Of a stretch of 50,148 nt of DNA, positions 32,853 to 41,896 are shown piece by piece. The stretch covers positions 1-50,148 of the forward strand of contig JBFXHL010000009.1 of assembly GCA_050177075.1 (NCBI GenBank), written 5' to 3'. Within the stretch, counting starts at the first letter, position 1; each line of letters starts with the position of its first letter. The notes beneath the pieces were generated by a model, which saw only the letters and a list, made by a program, of their open reading frames with translations, searched no databases and had not been told where the DNA came from. The DNA comes from UBA2239 sp050177075. GTDB lineage: Bacteria > Pseudomonadota > Gammaproteobacteria > Burkholderiales > UBA9220. Position numbers and translations under genes: made by a program.

Positions 32853-33809
32853 TCAGGAATTGCTGGCGAGGGACTTGGAGCGGGCGGTGAAGGCCGGGGC
32901 GCTGGCTTCCAGCCACTTCTTGATGCGGTTGGCGTCGCCGAGGCGGCTGTTCTTGCCGAGGGAATCCAGTAGCACGATGATGGTCGGGCGGTGGGCGATC
33001 TTGGCCTGCATCACCAGGCAGTGGCCGGCCTCGTTGATGAAGCCGGTTTTGGACAGGCCGATGTCCCACTGGCCGGTGCGCACCAGGGCGTTGGTGTTGC
33101 GGTATTCCAGGGTGCGGTTGGGGAGGGCCACTTCGTACTCGGGCGTGGTGGTGATGGCCCGGATCAGGGAGTAGTGGTAGCTGGCCTTGACCATCTTGCT
33201 CAGGTCGTTGGCGGTGGACACGTTGGCGGAATGCAGACCGGTGGAGTCGGCGAAGCGGCTGTTGCTCATGCCCAGCTGCTGGGCCTTGCGGTTCATGGCG
33301 GCGACGAAGGCGCGGATGCCGCCCGGGTAGTTGCGGCCCAGGGCGGAGGCGGCGCGGTTTTCCGACGACATCAGCGCCAGCTGCAGCATTTCGCGGCGGG
33401 TGAGGGTAGTGCCCACGGCGAGACGGGAACCGGAGCCCCGCAGGGTGTCCACGTCCTCGGGTTCGACAGTGATGCGCTCTTCCAGGGGGAGGTTGGCGTC
33501 GAGCACCACCATGGCGGTCATCAGCTTGGTGATGGAGGCGATGGGGCGCTGTTCGTTGGCGTTCTTGGAGTACAGCACCGAGCCGTTTCTCTGGTCGAGG
33601 ACCAGGGCGGAGCTGGATTTGAGGGCCAGGTGGGCCACTGTTTCCTCGGTGGGGGCGTAATGCTTCCTGACCGCGTGGAGGTGCTTCGTGGCGGCGGGCT
33701 TGGCGGCGTGGCGCAGCTTAACGTGGTAACGGTCCTTGGCGTTGGACGCCGCGGTGAAAGTGGACAAGGCAGTTGCCAGCGCCACGGTCAGAATCAGCTT
33801 TTTTTGCAC
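32853..33809 (-). CDS. pbpG: D-alanyl-D-alanine endopeptidase (PBP7 type)
   Basis: This 318-residue periplasmic serine peptidase cleaves D-Ala-mDAP cross-links in peptidoglycan. The signal peptide is at 1-24, and a basic low-complexity stretch follows at 25-52. Catalytic motifs are SITK at 92-95, SEN at 149-151 and KTG at 254-256. It starts at GTG 33809 with GGAGG 4-8 bases upstream. The gene is monocistronic, with the bidirectional terminator behind it. A PBP4-type endopeptidase (dacB) is encoded at 41893-43299. Confidence 0.93.
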   Translation of the reverse strand: MQKKLILTVALATALSTFTAASNAKDRYHVKLRHAAKPAATKHLHAVRKHYAPTEETVAHLALKSSSALVLDQRNGSVLYSKNANEQRPIASITKLMTAMVVLDANLPLEERITVEPEDVDTLRGSGSRLAVGTTLTRREMLQLALMSSENRAASALGRNYPGGIRAFVAAMNRKAQQLGMSNSRFADSTGLHSANVSTANDLSKMVKASYHYSLIRAITTTPEYEVALPNRTLEYRNTNALVRTGQWDIGLSKTGFINEAGHCLVMQAKIAHRPTIIVLLDSLGKNSRLGDANRIKKWLEASAPAFTARSKSLASNS

Positions 33810-33933
33810 ACTGCCTCCCTCTCCAGAAACACCGGCAGTATACCACGGGAAAACCGGTGCCTGGGAAATGACATTGTGTAACTGAGGGTTACACCAGTTT
33901 TTTAACGTTTTATACGAGAAATCTCGGCGCTTG

Positions 33934-36309
33934 TCAATGGCCGGGGTGCTTCTTTTCCAGGGCCAGGATGGCCTGGTTGCGCAGGGTGCGCAGGAGGTTG
34001 AGTTCCCGGGGACCGATGTCGAATTCGCTGCCCCGGTCCTTGTCGGCGTAAATCATTCCCACCGGGTGCCGGTTCGCGGTCAGGGGCAGGAGGAGGACGG
34101 TGCGGGCGGGGACCAGGCGGCGGTACCAATCGGGAACGTGGTCGCGGATTTCCTCGGCGTCGAGATCCTTCACCAGCAGGTAATCCCGCTGTTGCAGGGC
34201 TTGGTGGAAGATGTCGGGAGAATAGGCGAGGGGAAAGCTGAAGTCCGACGCCAGGCGGGAAATGTCGCGACCGAGGCCGAAGCGTCCGCGCATCACGTGC
34301 CGTTGCGGGTCCGCCGCGCACAACAGGACGCGGGAAAAACCCATGGCCCGGTACATGGTTTCCAGGATGATGTGGAGGATGTCGTTGAGCTTGTAATCGG
34401 CCCCCATCAGGGTATTGGTCACGTCTTGGATGCCGGCGGAAAGCACGGCGAGGGGGTCGGGGGCGGCGGCTGCCGGCGGGGTGCCTTCGCCGGCAGGGGG
34501 GAGCGTGCCATGGAGTGACTCCGCCGCCAGCCGGTCAAGGGTCCGGTCGGCAGCCGCGGACCAGGCGCTGACCTGCTTGAAGAACGGGCTTTGCAGCAGG
34601 TCTAGGTTGAGCGCCACGGCTTCCCGCAGCATGTCCTGCACCGCCTTTTCCACCACCTCGGTCAGTTGTTCGGCGTTGAGCGTGAAATGGCGGCTGAAGG
34701 CCTCCACCAGCCGCGCCAGGGACCGTTCCCGTTCCTCCGGCGAGGCTGCGCGCACGGTGTCGCCCAGGTCGTTGGCCAGCAAGGCGAGCTGGCGCAGGTG
34801 CTCGTCCTCGGGGGACGGGGGGGCGAGGCCGTCCAGGGTCAGCTTGCGCATGCTGTAGATGATCTTGTCCGGGAAGTGCCAAGCCTGGGCGACGCCGATG
34901 CCGATTTCCTCGAAATTGAGGTTGAGCACGCTGGCGGCCGCTTGCTGGGGTTCCTCGCCTTCAGCGATGCGGCGCAGGATTTCGGCGTATTCCTCGCGGA
35001 AATAGAACAGCACCAGCAAGCGCCCGAGATTGTGCAGCATGGCGCAGATAAAAGCTTCTTCCATCGCCGCGAAGCCCAGCACCGGCACCAGGCGGCGGGC
35101 CAGGATGCCGCAGAAGAAGGCGGCGATCACCTCGTCCCGCAGGTGGGCGGCCAGGTCCTTGTCCTGGAGCTTGTCGAACAGCATCAGAGAGATGGCCAGG
35201 TTGCGCACGGCCTCGAAGCCGATGATGGTCACCGCCCGGGAGACGGTGCTGATGTTGCCGCCGAACTGCTGGTAATACGCGGTGTTGACCAGCTTCAGCA
35301 GGGTGTTGGTGAGGGCGAAGTCCTTGAGGATGACGTTGGACAGGGTGGAGGCGCTCTGCTGGTCGGATTCGATGATCTTGTTGATCACGCTCACGGTGCG
35401 GGACAGAGCGGGGAAATTGCTCTGGCGCCGCATCTTGAGGAGGAGAAAATCCAGGGCCACCTGTTTGCCGTTGGCGGCGGGGACGGCCTGTTGCCGGGGG
35501 GCGAGATAGTCCTTGAGGGCGGCCGCCATTTCCTCGGCGCTATGGGGGCGGTCGGCGGGGGACTTCTCCAGGGCGTGCATCACGATCTCGTCCAGGCGCT
35601 TGTCCACTTCGCCGTTCAGGCGCGAAGGCGGGGTAAAGGTCGCGTGCACCACATTGTGCAGGATTTCGTAGAGGTTTCCACCCGAGACCGCCGGCCGGCC
35701 GGCGAGCATTTCGTAGAGCATCATGCCGATGGCGAAAATGTCGGCCTGGGGGGTGGACTGCCGATCCTCGATGTACTCCGGCGCCATGTACAGGGGGGTG
35801 CCGAACATTTCCTCACCGCCGTCGCGGGCCGAGGAGACCCGGCTGGCGATGCCGAAATCCATGACCCGAGCCATGCCCTTGCGGTCGATCATGATGTTGG
35901 CGGGCTTCAGGTCCCGGTGGAGGACGTCCATCTGGTGGGCATACCCCACCCCTTCCAGGATCTGGATGGCGATTTCCGCCGCGCGGGCGGGCAGAAGGCG
36001 CCCCTTGTCCGCGATCAGCTTGGCCAGGGTGTCGCCTTCGACGAATTCGAACACCAGGTAGGGGACGCCGTTTTCCTCCCCGGCGTCGTAGAGAGTGACG
36101 ATGTTGGGATGCTGGAGGCGACTGACGGTGCGCGCTTCGGCCAGGAGGGTCTGGACCTCCTGCTCGCGGCGATCGCCCAGCAGTACGGTTTTGATCGCGA
36201 CGCGCCGTTGCAGGCGGGTGTCCTCGGCCAAGTAAACCATGCCCTGCGCCCCCTGGCCGAGGACCTGGAGAATGCGGAAGCGACCGATGGTGGCGGGAGC
36301 TGGGGGCAC
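33934..36309 (-). CDS. Ser/Thr kinase-HDOD-GAF fusion protein
   Basis: This is a 791-residue soluble signalling protein. A Hanks kinase domain (about 9-270) has GQGAQG at 18-23, the ATP lysine K40, HRDLKPANI from H131 with catalytic D133, DFG at 151-153 and APEY, so it should be active. An HDOD domain (about 290-500: LALTNTLLKLVNTAYY, an AICAMLHNLGRLL-like core) follows, then a linker rich in Pro/Ala, then a C-terminal GAF domain (about 630-785, ending near the stop). HDOD domains are non-catalytic signalling modules. It starts at GTG 36309, with its own TATAAT. The PilZ gene lies 57 bases upstream, so the pair may act in one pathway. Confidence 0.9.
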   Translation of the reverse strand: MPPAPATIGRFRILQVLGQGAQGMVYLAEDTRLQRRVAIKTVLLGDRREQEVQTLLAEARTVSRLQHPNIVTLYDAGEENGVPYLVFEFVEGDTLAKLIADKGRLLPARAAEIAIQILEGVGYAHQMDVLHRDLKPANIMIDRKGMARVMDFGIASRVSSARDGGEEMFGTPLYMAPEYIEDRQSTPQADIFAIGMMLYEMLAGRPAVSGGNLYEILHNVVHATFTPPSRLNGEVDKRLDEIVMHALEKSPADRPHSAEEMAAALKDYLAPRQQAVPAANGKQVALDFLLLKMRRQSNFPALSRTVSVINKIIESDQQSASTLSNVILKDFALTNTLLKLVNTAYYQQFGGNISTVSRAVTIIGFEAVRNLAISLMLFDKLQDKDLAAHLRDEVIAAFFCGILARRLVPVLGFAAMEEAFICAMLHNLGRLLVLFYFREEYAEILRRIAEGEEPQQAAASVLNLNFEEIGIGVAQAWHFPDKIIYSMRKLTLDGLAPPSPEDEHLRQLALLANDLGDTVRAASPEERERSLARLVEAFSRHFTLNAEQLTEVVEKAVQDMLREAVALNLDLLQSPFFKQVSAWSAAADRTLDRLAAESLHGTLPPAGEGTPPAAAAPDPLAVLSAGIQDVTNTLMGADYKLNDILHIILETMYRAMGFSRVLLCAADPQRHVMRGRFGLGRDISRLASDFSFPLAYSPDIFHQALQQRDYLLVKDLDAEEIRDHVPDWYRRLVPARTVLLLPLTANRHPVGMIYADKDRGSEFDIGPRELNLLRTLRNQAILALEKKHPGH

Positions 36310-36338
36310 GGTGGCGGAGAGGCGGTGGCGAAACCCGG

Positions 36339-36344
36339 ATTATA
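36339..36344 (-). promoter_or_regulatory. -10 element for the kinase-HDOD-GAF gene
   Basis: A perfect TATAAT on the minus strand (36344-36339) lies 29 bases upstream of GTG 36309. No good -35 hexamer is seen. It suggests the kinase gene can be expressed independently of the PilZ gene. Confidence 0.4.
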
Positions 36345-36366
36345 TGCCAACCGCCGCGGGCGGTGT

Positions 36367-37284
36367 TTAGGCGAGATGGCCCTTGGCGATGCGTTCGAAC
36401 ACCAGGCAGCGCAGCCACAATACCTGTTCGGGCGGAATGTGGCTGAATTCCACGCCGTATTCGAGGATTTGCCGCCCCTTCATTCCCGCGCCGGTGGCAG
36501 TGCGGCGGATGACGGCGTCAAGGGAAAGATCGGCGTGGATGTCGTCGATGCTCACGGGAAAGGCGAGGTGGATGGTATCCCGCTCGGTCCCCAGGGAGCC
36601 GGTGGTGACCAGTTTGGCGCCGTTGCCTGAGAGATTGATGATGCGGCCCCGCGTCTGGGCGCCGGCCGCCCCCACCACGTCGGTGCCGATATCCACCTTG
36701 ACCCAGGGCGACTGGCGCAGCTTCTGGCGGCTGACCTTGGCGGGATATTCCAGGTGCAGATAGTGGGTGGGACTGATGCAGCTGCGCAGGATGGCCGAGC
36801 GGAAAAGGGTGATTTCGCTGCCCGTGAGCATGCGCACTTCAACCTGCTCGCCGTCGATGAACTCGATCAGCTGCCCTTGCTCCGCCGGGGTGGTGACGAT
36901 GATGCTATGGCCCTTGATGTAGCCCACCAGCCGGGAAACGTAATGGGCGCCGCTGTTCAGCAGGCGGAGCTGGAGCCGCTCGCCCACCTGGGGGCGGATG
37001 CCGGGCGGGGGAAATAGCTCGCCCATGGCGAGGTCGGGCTTTTCGGCCGCCGCCGGTTTGGCCTTGGTCTTCGGCTGCGGGGCTTCTCCCTGGTCTTCTG
37101 TGGCCGCCGCCTCGCCTTCGCGGCGGAACAGGCCGTCCTCCAGCACGCTGGACAGAAGCTGCACCTGCTGGGCGGAGATTTCCTCGCCGTCGTAGAACAT
37201 GACGTTCCCCTCCTTGTCGTAGAGGGGCCACGGCAAGGCTTGTCCGAGGGGAATCTGGTCAAGGGTGACGGGAATCAGCTTCAT
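36367..37284 (-). CDS. PilZ-domain cyclic-di-GMP receptor (second paralogue)
   Basis: This 305-residue protein has the same architecture as the protein at 24185-25072. The N-terminal module has IPLGQALPWPLYD, then a charged Ala/Lys/Glu linker (about 58-85) that the other copy lacks, then a YcgR-like domain and PilZ with RQKLR and NLSGNG. Both signature motifs for cyclic-di-GMP binding are therefore kept. The C-terminal VLWLRCLVFERIAKGHL closely matches the paralogue. ATG 37284 is chosen because MKLIPVTLDQIPLG aligns with the paralogue's start. It is followed by the kinase-HDOD-GAF gene. Confidence 0.87.
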   Translation of the reverse strand: MKLIPVTLDQIPLGQALPWPLYDKEGNVMFYDGEEISAQQVQLLSSVLEDGLFRREGEAAATEDQGEAPQPKTKAKPAAAEKPDLAMGELFPPPGIRPQVGERLQLRLLNSGAHYVSRLVGYIKGHSIIVTTPAEQGQLIEFIDGEQVEVRMLTGSEITLFRSAILRSCISPTHYLHLEYPAKVSRQKLRQSPWVKVDIGTDVVGAAGAQTRGRIINLSGNGAKLVTTGSLGTERDTIHLAFPVSIDDIHADLSLDAVIRRTATGAGMKGRQILEYGVEFSHIPPEQVLWLRCLVFERIAKGHLA

Positions 37285-37344
37285 GGCCCCATGATGCCAA
37301 AACGGCAGGGAAGGGGGCAATGAGGAAAACCCCTAATGGGAGAA

Positions 37345-38328
37345 TCAATTACAGGCCAGGCTACCGGTCTCCACCGCGGCGATGGCCTTGGCCTGGTTCA
37401 TGTCGCTGGTGTAGCCGCAGGCATAGAGGCAGGAGGCGATCTGGTTGACCAGGGGCAGGGGCAGGGGGATTTTGCCGTCCAGGGCCAGTCTTATCCAGCC
37501 GGCGGTGGCGGCGGCGCTGCAATCGGTTGGCGCGCCGGCTTGGTGCCGCGCCGATTCCGATTCGGCCTCGAACAGCACCGCGCCTTCCCCTTGCTGGAAA
37601 TATTCCAGCCGGGGGCGGCGCGCGGGGCTGGCGAAAGCCTCGCCTTCCGTGCCTTCGAGGAGGATGGCGTGGGCCTGGGTGAGGGCGAGGAAGCGGCGGT
37701 ATTTCTCCAGGTAGCCCGGCCGGCTGGTGCCGACCATGCGGATGCCGCCGGCGGTCAGGGGGTCGATCAGCTTCACCAGGTGATGGGGGCTGGTGCGCAG
37801 TCCGAGGCGGGCGCGCAGGGCCAGCAGGGGCTGCAGGTTGGGGCATAGCACCCCGGCGGGGACGAAGGCGAGGTGTTCCCGGTGCAGGGACTCCTGGGCC
37901 TGGTCCAGGCTGAGGCTGGGCATGACGCCGAGTTCGCGGAAAATGTGGGCGCTGGTGACGCGGCCGAAACCCTCGAGGGTGCCGTGGACCAGCACCGGCA
38001 CGCCGAAGCGCTGCAACAGCAGGGCCAGCAGGGGCAGCAGGTTGGGCTGGCGGCGGGCGCCGCCGTAACTGGGAATGACGATCACCCCCGGCTTCCCCGG
38101 CGGCGGTGCGATGGCGCCGACCCGCTCGGCCAGGGCGCGGTGGAAGCCGACCAGTTCTTCCAGGGCTTCGCTTTTCATCCGCAGGGCGGTCAGGAGAGCG
38201 CCCAGTTCCAAATCCGGCACGCCGCCGTCGAGGACGGCGGAAAACAGGTGGTAGGCCTCGTCCTCGTTCAGGTCCTGGGCGTCGGCGCAGCCCCGTGCGA
38301 TCTGCTTGAGATAGGTGGCGAAATTCAT
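37345..38328 (-). CDS. ybiB: YbiB/TrpD2-like DNA-binding protein
   Basis: This 327-residue protein has the fold of anthranilate phosphoribosyltransferase: an N-terminal helical bundle (about 1-75), then a nucleoside phosphorylase-like alpha/beta domain with PSYGGARRQPNLLPLL and GTLEGFGRVTS. The TrpD GTGGD phosphate-binding motif is absent. The known homologue YbiB (TrpD2) binds nucleic acids and is linked to the SOS response rather than tryptophan synthesis. It stands alone between the PilZ gene and the sensor gene, with a 136-base gap upstream. Confidence 0.85.
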   Translation of the reverse strand: MNFATYLKQIARGCADAQDLNEDEAYHLFSAVLDGGVPDLELGALLTALRMKSEALEELVGFHRALAERVGAIAPPPGKPGVIVIPSYGGARRQPNLLPLLALLLQRFGVPVLVHGTLEGFGRVTSAHIFRELGVMPSLSLDQAQESLHREHLAFVPAGVLCPNLQPLLALRARLGLRTSPHHLVKLIDPLTAGGIRMVGTSRPGYLEKYRRFLALTQAHAILLEGTEGEAFASPARRPRLEYFQQGEGAVLFEAESESARHQAGAPTDCSAAATAGWIRLALDGKIPLPLPLVNQIASCLYACGYTSDMNQAKAIAAVETGSLACN

Positions 38329-38464
38329 TGCTGGAATCGATAGGAAACCCGGTTGCCAAAGGGGGAATGCAAGGGCCGTGCCAGTGAGCTTTCCCTTGGT
38401 TATCAGCGGGATGGCGTGTGGCGGGAGCGGCGGGCGGTGCCGTTATGGTGCGCTCGGCGCCCTT

Positions 38465-41400
38465 TCAGTGCATGGGAAAGGCGCCGGCGCCAAGCAGGGC
38501 CTCGAATTCTTCAGCCGGCACCGGCCGGCTGAAATAAAATCCCTGCACCTCATCGCAGCCGTGGGCGAGGAGGAACTCCGCCTGGGCGGCGGTTTCCACG
38601 CCTTCGGCGACGATGTTCAGGTTGAGGTGGTGGCCGAGACTGATGATGGAGCGGGCGATGGCCACGTCGTCGGAGTTGTGGGGGATGTCGTTGATGAAGC
38701 TGCGGTCGATCTTGAGCACGTCCACCGGCAGGCGCTTGAGGTAGTTGAGGGAGGAATAGCCGGTGCCGAAGTCGTCCACCGACACCCGCACCCCCAGCTC
38801 CCGCAGCCATTCCAGGGCGTCGAGGGCGGCGCGGTCGTTGTCCATCAGCAGGCTCTCGGTGATTTCCAGCTCCAGGGACTGGGGGGAGAGCCCGCTTTCC
38901 CGCAGGGCGGCGGTGACGGTTTCGATCAGGTTGTTGCGCTTGAACTGGACCGTCGACAGGTTGACCGACATGCGCAGGGTGGGGTGGCCCGCCTCTTGCC
39001 AGGCCAGGGTCTGGCGGCAGGCCTCGGCCAGCACCCATGCGCCGATGGGGACGATGAGGCCGGATTCCTCCGCCACGGGGATGAAGTCGTTGGGCGGGAC
39101 CAGCTTGCCGTCGGCGGCGCGCCAGCGCAGCAGGGCCTCGGCGCCGACGATGCGGCCGTTTTGCAGGCTGACCTTGGGCTGGTAATAGAGGAGGAACTCG
39201 CCGCGTTTCAGGGCTTGGCGCAGGCCGGCCTGCAGCGTCATGCGGTGGTGGGTTTCCACGTTCATGGAGGAGGAGAAGAACTGGAAGTTGTTGCGCCCCT
39301 GGTTCTTCGCCGCGTACATCGCCATGTCGGCGTTCTTCAGCAGCTGTTCGGGGTCGGCGTTTTCCACCGGATAGACGGTGATGCCGATGCTGGTGCTGGT
39401 ATAGACCTCGTTGCCGTCGAGGTTGAAGGGACTGGCGAGGGTTTCCATGATCTTCGCCGCTAGGGTCTCGGCCCCCTCGATGCCTTCCAGGTCGGTCTGG
39501 ATGATGGCGAATTCGTCGCCGCCGAGGCGGGCCACGGTGTCCGTGTCCCGCAGGCATTCCTTGAGGCGGGCGGCGACGCTTTGCAGCAGCAGGTCGCCCA
39601 CGTGGTGGCCGAGGGTATCGTTGATTTCCTTGAAGCGGTCCAGGTCGAGGAAGTGCAGCGCCATCAGGGTGTCGTGGCGCTTGGCGCCGGCCATGGCCAG
39701 CTTGAGGTGGTCGAGGAACAGAGTGCGGTTGGCCAGGCCGGTGAGCACGTCGTAGAAGGCCAGGAAATTGAGCTGGCGCTCCGCCTTCTGCTGCTCGGTG
39801 ATGTCCAGCAGAATGCCGATCAGGGCGGGGCGTCCCTGGTATTCCATGGGCCGGCTGTGGACTTCCACCTCGATCAGGCTGCCGTCCTTGCGCCGAGCCC
39901 GGTAGATGTTGCGGGCGGCGGCGCCCCCCTCGCTGCGCTTGCGGATGTTTTCCCGCAGTCGGTCGTGTTCCTCCGGTAGGACGATGTCGTAGGGACCGAG
40001 ACGCAGCATCTCCTCCGGCGTGTAGCCGAAGATGTCCGCCATGCGCGGGTTGACGTAGGCGAAAAGTCGGTCCTGGATGATGTAGATGCCCGCCAGGGAC
40101 TGTTCCACCAGGCCGCGGAACAGGGCTTCCGCTTCGGCGAGTTGCTCCTGCTCCCGCTTGCGTTCGGTGAGGTCGACGATCACCCCCACCAGACCGGCCA
40201 CGTTGCCGTTGGAATCGTTGAAGGTGGCCTTGTTGAACATCAGGGAGCGCGTGTCGCCGGAGGCGAGGGGGACGTTATATTCGTAAATCTGCAAACCCGG
40301 CTCGGCGAAGAGGGCGTCGTCCATTTTTCGGTAGACGTCGGCGGTTTCCTTGGGAGCCACCTCGTAGACCGTTTTGCCCACCATATCCTCGGGGCTGAGG
40401 CCGTAGAAGCGGGAAAAGGCCTCGTTGCAGCCCAGGTAGCGGCCTTCCCGGTCCTTGTAGAACACCGGATTGGGAATGGCGTTGAACAGGGCCTGGTTGA
40501 AGAGGAGTTGCTTCTGCAAGGCCTGGCCGGCTTGCTCCCGTTCCTCGATCAGCTTTTCGAGGATGCGGTTGGCCTCGGTCAGCTCGCGGGTCCGCGCCGC
40601 CACCCGGTTTTCCAGCTCCGCGTGGATTTCGTGCAGCTTCCGTTCGGCGTTCTTGCGCTCGGAAATGTCCTCCACGAACACCAGCACGCCGGTAAGCTGT
40701 TTCTGGAGCAGGATGGGCTGGAAAACGAAACGGTAATCACCCCGTTTGTTGCCCAGGGTGGAGGTGTAGGTCGTCTCCAGGGTGGACGCCTCGCCGGCCA
40801 GGGCGCGGCGGATATGGGGCACCAGGGTGGCGTCGCGGGCGTCGGTGGCCATGTTGAAGCCGATGGCCTCGCTCCGGCGCCCGTCCACCGCCTCCAGGAA
40901 GGCGCGGTTGCAGTCGGTGATGCGCCCCTCGGTGTCGAGGCGCACCATGCCCACCGGCGCCTGGTCGAACAGGTGCTTCATGCGGATTTCGTTTTCCACC
41001 AGGGCGCGGCTGGCCTGGTCGGCCAGTTCCCGCAGGCGGAGGGGATTGCGGGTGACGAACCAGGCCAATATCGCCACCGCCAGGGTCAGGATTCCCCCCA
41101 CGATGTCGAGCCGTTGGGCGGTCGGATTGGCGCGCCAGCCTCCCTTGGGGGTGGCGGCCAGTTGCCAGCTGCCGTGGGGCAGGTTGATGTCCAGCACCAC
41201 CGGGTCGGCGCCGTACAGCGCGGGATTGCCCCAGAACACGCTGCCGGCGGCGCCTTCGCCGTCCTTGCCGCGGAGGGCGAAATCGAGGCCGGAGTCGGGG
41301 TCCAGTAGGCCGGCCTCTCGGAACAGCGCGTCCTGGAGGATCACCACCTGGGCGAGCCCCCAGTAGCGCCCGCTGCCCGGTTTGCCGCCGGGGGGAGTGA

Positions 41401-41896
41401 GGTACACCGGCAGGCGGGCGACGAATCCCCTGCCGCCGGACTTGAGGTCCAGGGGACCGGCGAAGACGATGTGGCGGCTTTCGATGGCCTGTTTTGCGGC
41501 CCTGGCCCGCTCCGGGTCGGCGAGGATGTCGAAGCCGAGCACGGCTGCCTTGTCCCGCAGGGGATAGACGTGGCTGACCCGGTTGTCCTTCGCCAGGCGC
41601 AAGCCCACGGTGTCTTTTTCCGGGCCCAGCAGCCAGGCCGCCAAGTCGGCGAATTCCGCCTGGGTGATGCCGGGATGGGTGGAAACATAGACCATCAGCC
41701 CCCGGGCGAGGAATACCCGCGAGTTGAGGGCGCTCTCCAGCCGGCTTCTGACCGCGCTGGCGCTGTTGAGAACGCTGGAGCGGGCTTCCTGCTGGTAGCG
41801 GGCCTGCTCCATGCGGTCGAGGTACCTCACCAACCCCCCCGCCGCGAGCGCGGCGGACAATGCGGCAAGGAGGGGGAGGAGACGTTTGAGGGTCAT
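38465..41896 (-). CDS. CHASE-PAS-PAS-PAS-GGDEF-EAL membrane protein
   Basis: This 1143-residue sensor enzyme for cyclic-di-GMP has transmembrane helices at about 6-24 and 268-286. They enclose a periplasmic CHASE domain (about 60-250, with HPGITQAEF). Three PAS domains follow (about 305-420, 465-585 and 590-705). The GGDEF motif is at 792-796 with an RxxD inhibitory site (RDTD) before RLGGDEF. The EAL motif is at 920-922, with DDFGTGYSSL and AEGVET kept, so both activities look possible. The ATG at 41896 overlaps the dacB stop as ATGA, coupling it to cell-wall functions. A hairpin of GGCGCC-type arms surrounds its stop codon but has no T-run. Confidence 0.92.
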   Translation of the reverse strand: MTLKRLLPLLAALSAALAAGGLVRYLDRMEQARYQQEARSSVLNSASAVRSRLESALNSRVFLARGLMVYVSTHPGITQAEFADLAAWLLGPEKDTVGLRLAKDNRVSHVYPLRDKAAVLGFDILADPERARAAKQAIESRHIVFAGPLDLKSGGRGFVARLPVYLTPPGGKPGSGRYWGLAQVVILQDALFREAGLLDPDSGLDFALRGKDGEGAAGSVFWGNPALYGADPVVLDINLPHGSWQLAATPKGGWRANPTAQRLDIVGGILTLAVAILAWFVTRNPLRLRELADQASRALVENEIRMKHLFDQAPVGMVRLDTEGRITDCNRAFLEAVDGRRSEAIGFNMATDARDATLVPHIRRALAGEASTLETTYTSTLGNKRGDYRFVFQPILLQKQLTGVLVFVEDISERKNAERKLHEIHAELENRVAARTRELTEANRILEKLIEEREQAGQALQKQLLFNQALFNAIPNPVFYKDREGRYLGCNEAFSRFYGLSPEDMVGKTVYEVAPKETADVYRKMDDALFAEPGLQIYEYNVPLASGDTRSLMFNKATFNDSNGNVAGLVGVIVDLTERKREQEQLAEAEALFRGLVEQSLAGIYIIQDRLFAYVNPRMADIFGYTPEEMLRLGPYDIVLPEEHDRLRENIRKRSEGGAAARNIYRARRKDGSLIEVEVHSRPMEYQGRPALIGILLDITEQQKAERQLNFLAFYDVLTGLANRTLFLDHLKLAMAGAKRHDTLMALHFLDLDRFKEINDTLGHHVGDLLLQSVAARLKECLRDTDTVARLGGDEFAIIQTDLEGIEGAETLAAKIMETLASPFNLDGNEVYTSTSIGITVYPVENADPEQLLKNADMAMYAAKNQGRNNFQFFSSSMNVETHHRMTLQAGLRQALKRGEFLLYYQPKVSLQNGRIVGAEALLRWRAADGKLVPPNDFIPVAEESGLIVPIGAWVLAEACRQTLAWQEAGHPTLRMSVNLSTVQFKRNNLIETVTAALRESGLSPQSLELEITESLLMDNDRAALDALEWLRELGVRVSVDDFGTGYSSLNYLKRLPVDVLKIDRSFINDIPHNSDDVAIARSIISLGHHLNLNIVAEGVETAAQAEFLLAHGCDEVQGFYFSRPVPAEEFEALLGAGAFPMH

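Noticed and set aside
38455..38495. Inverted repeat around the stop of the CHASE-GGDEF-EAL gene as a terminator
   Set aside because: The arms pair imperfectly and no T-run follows in either direction.
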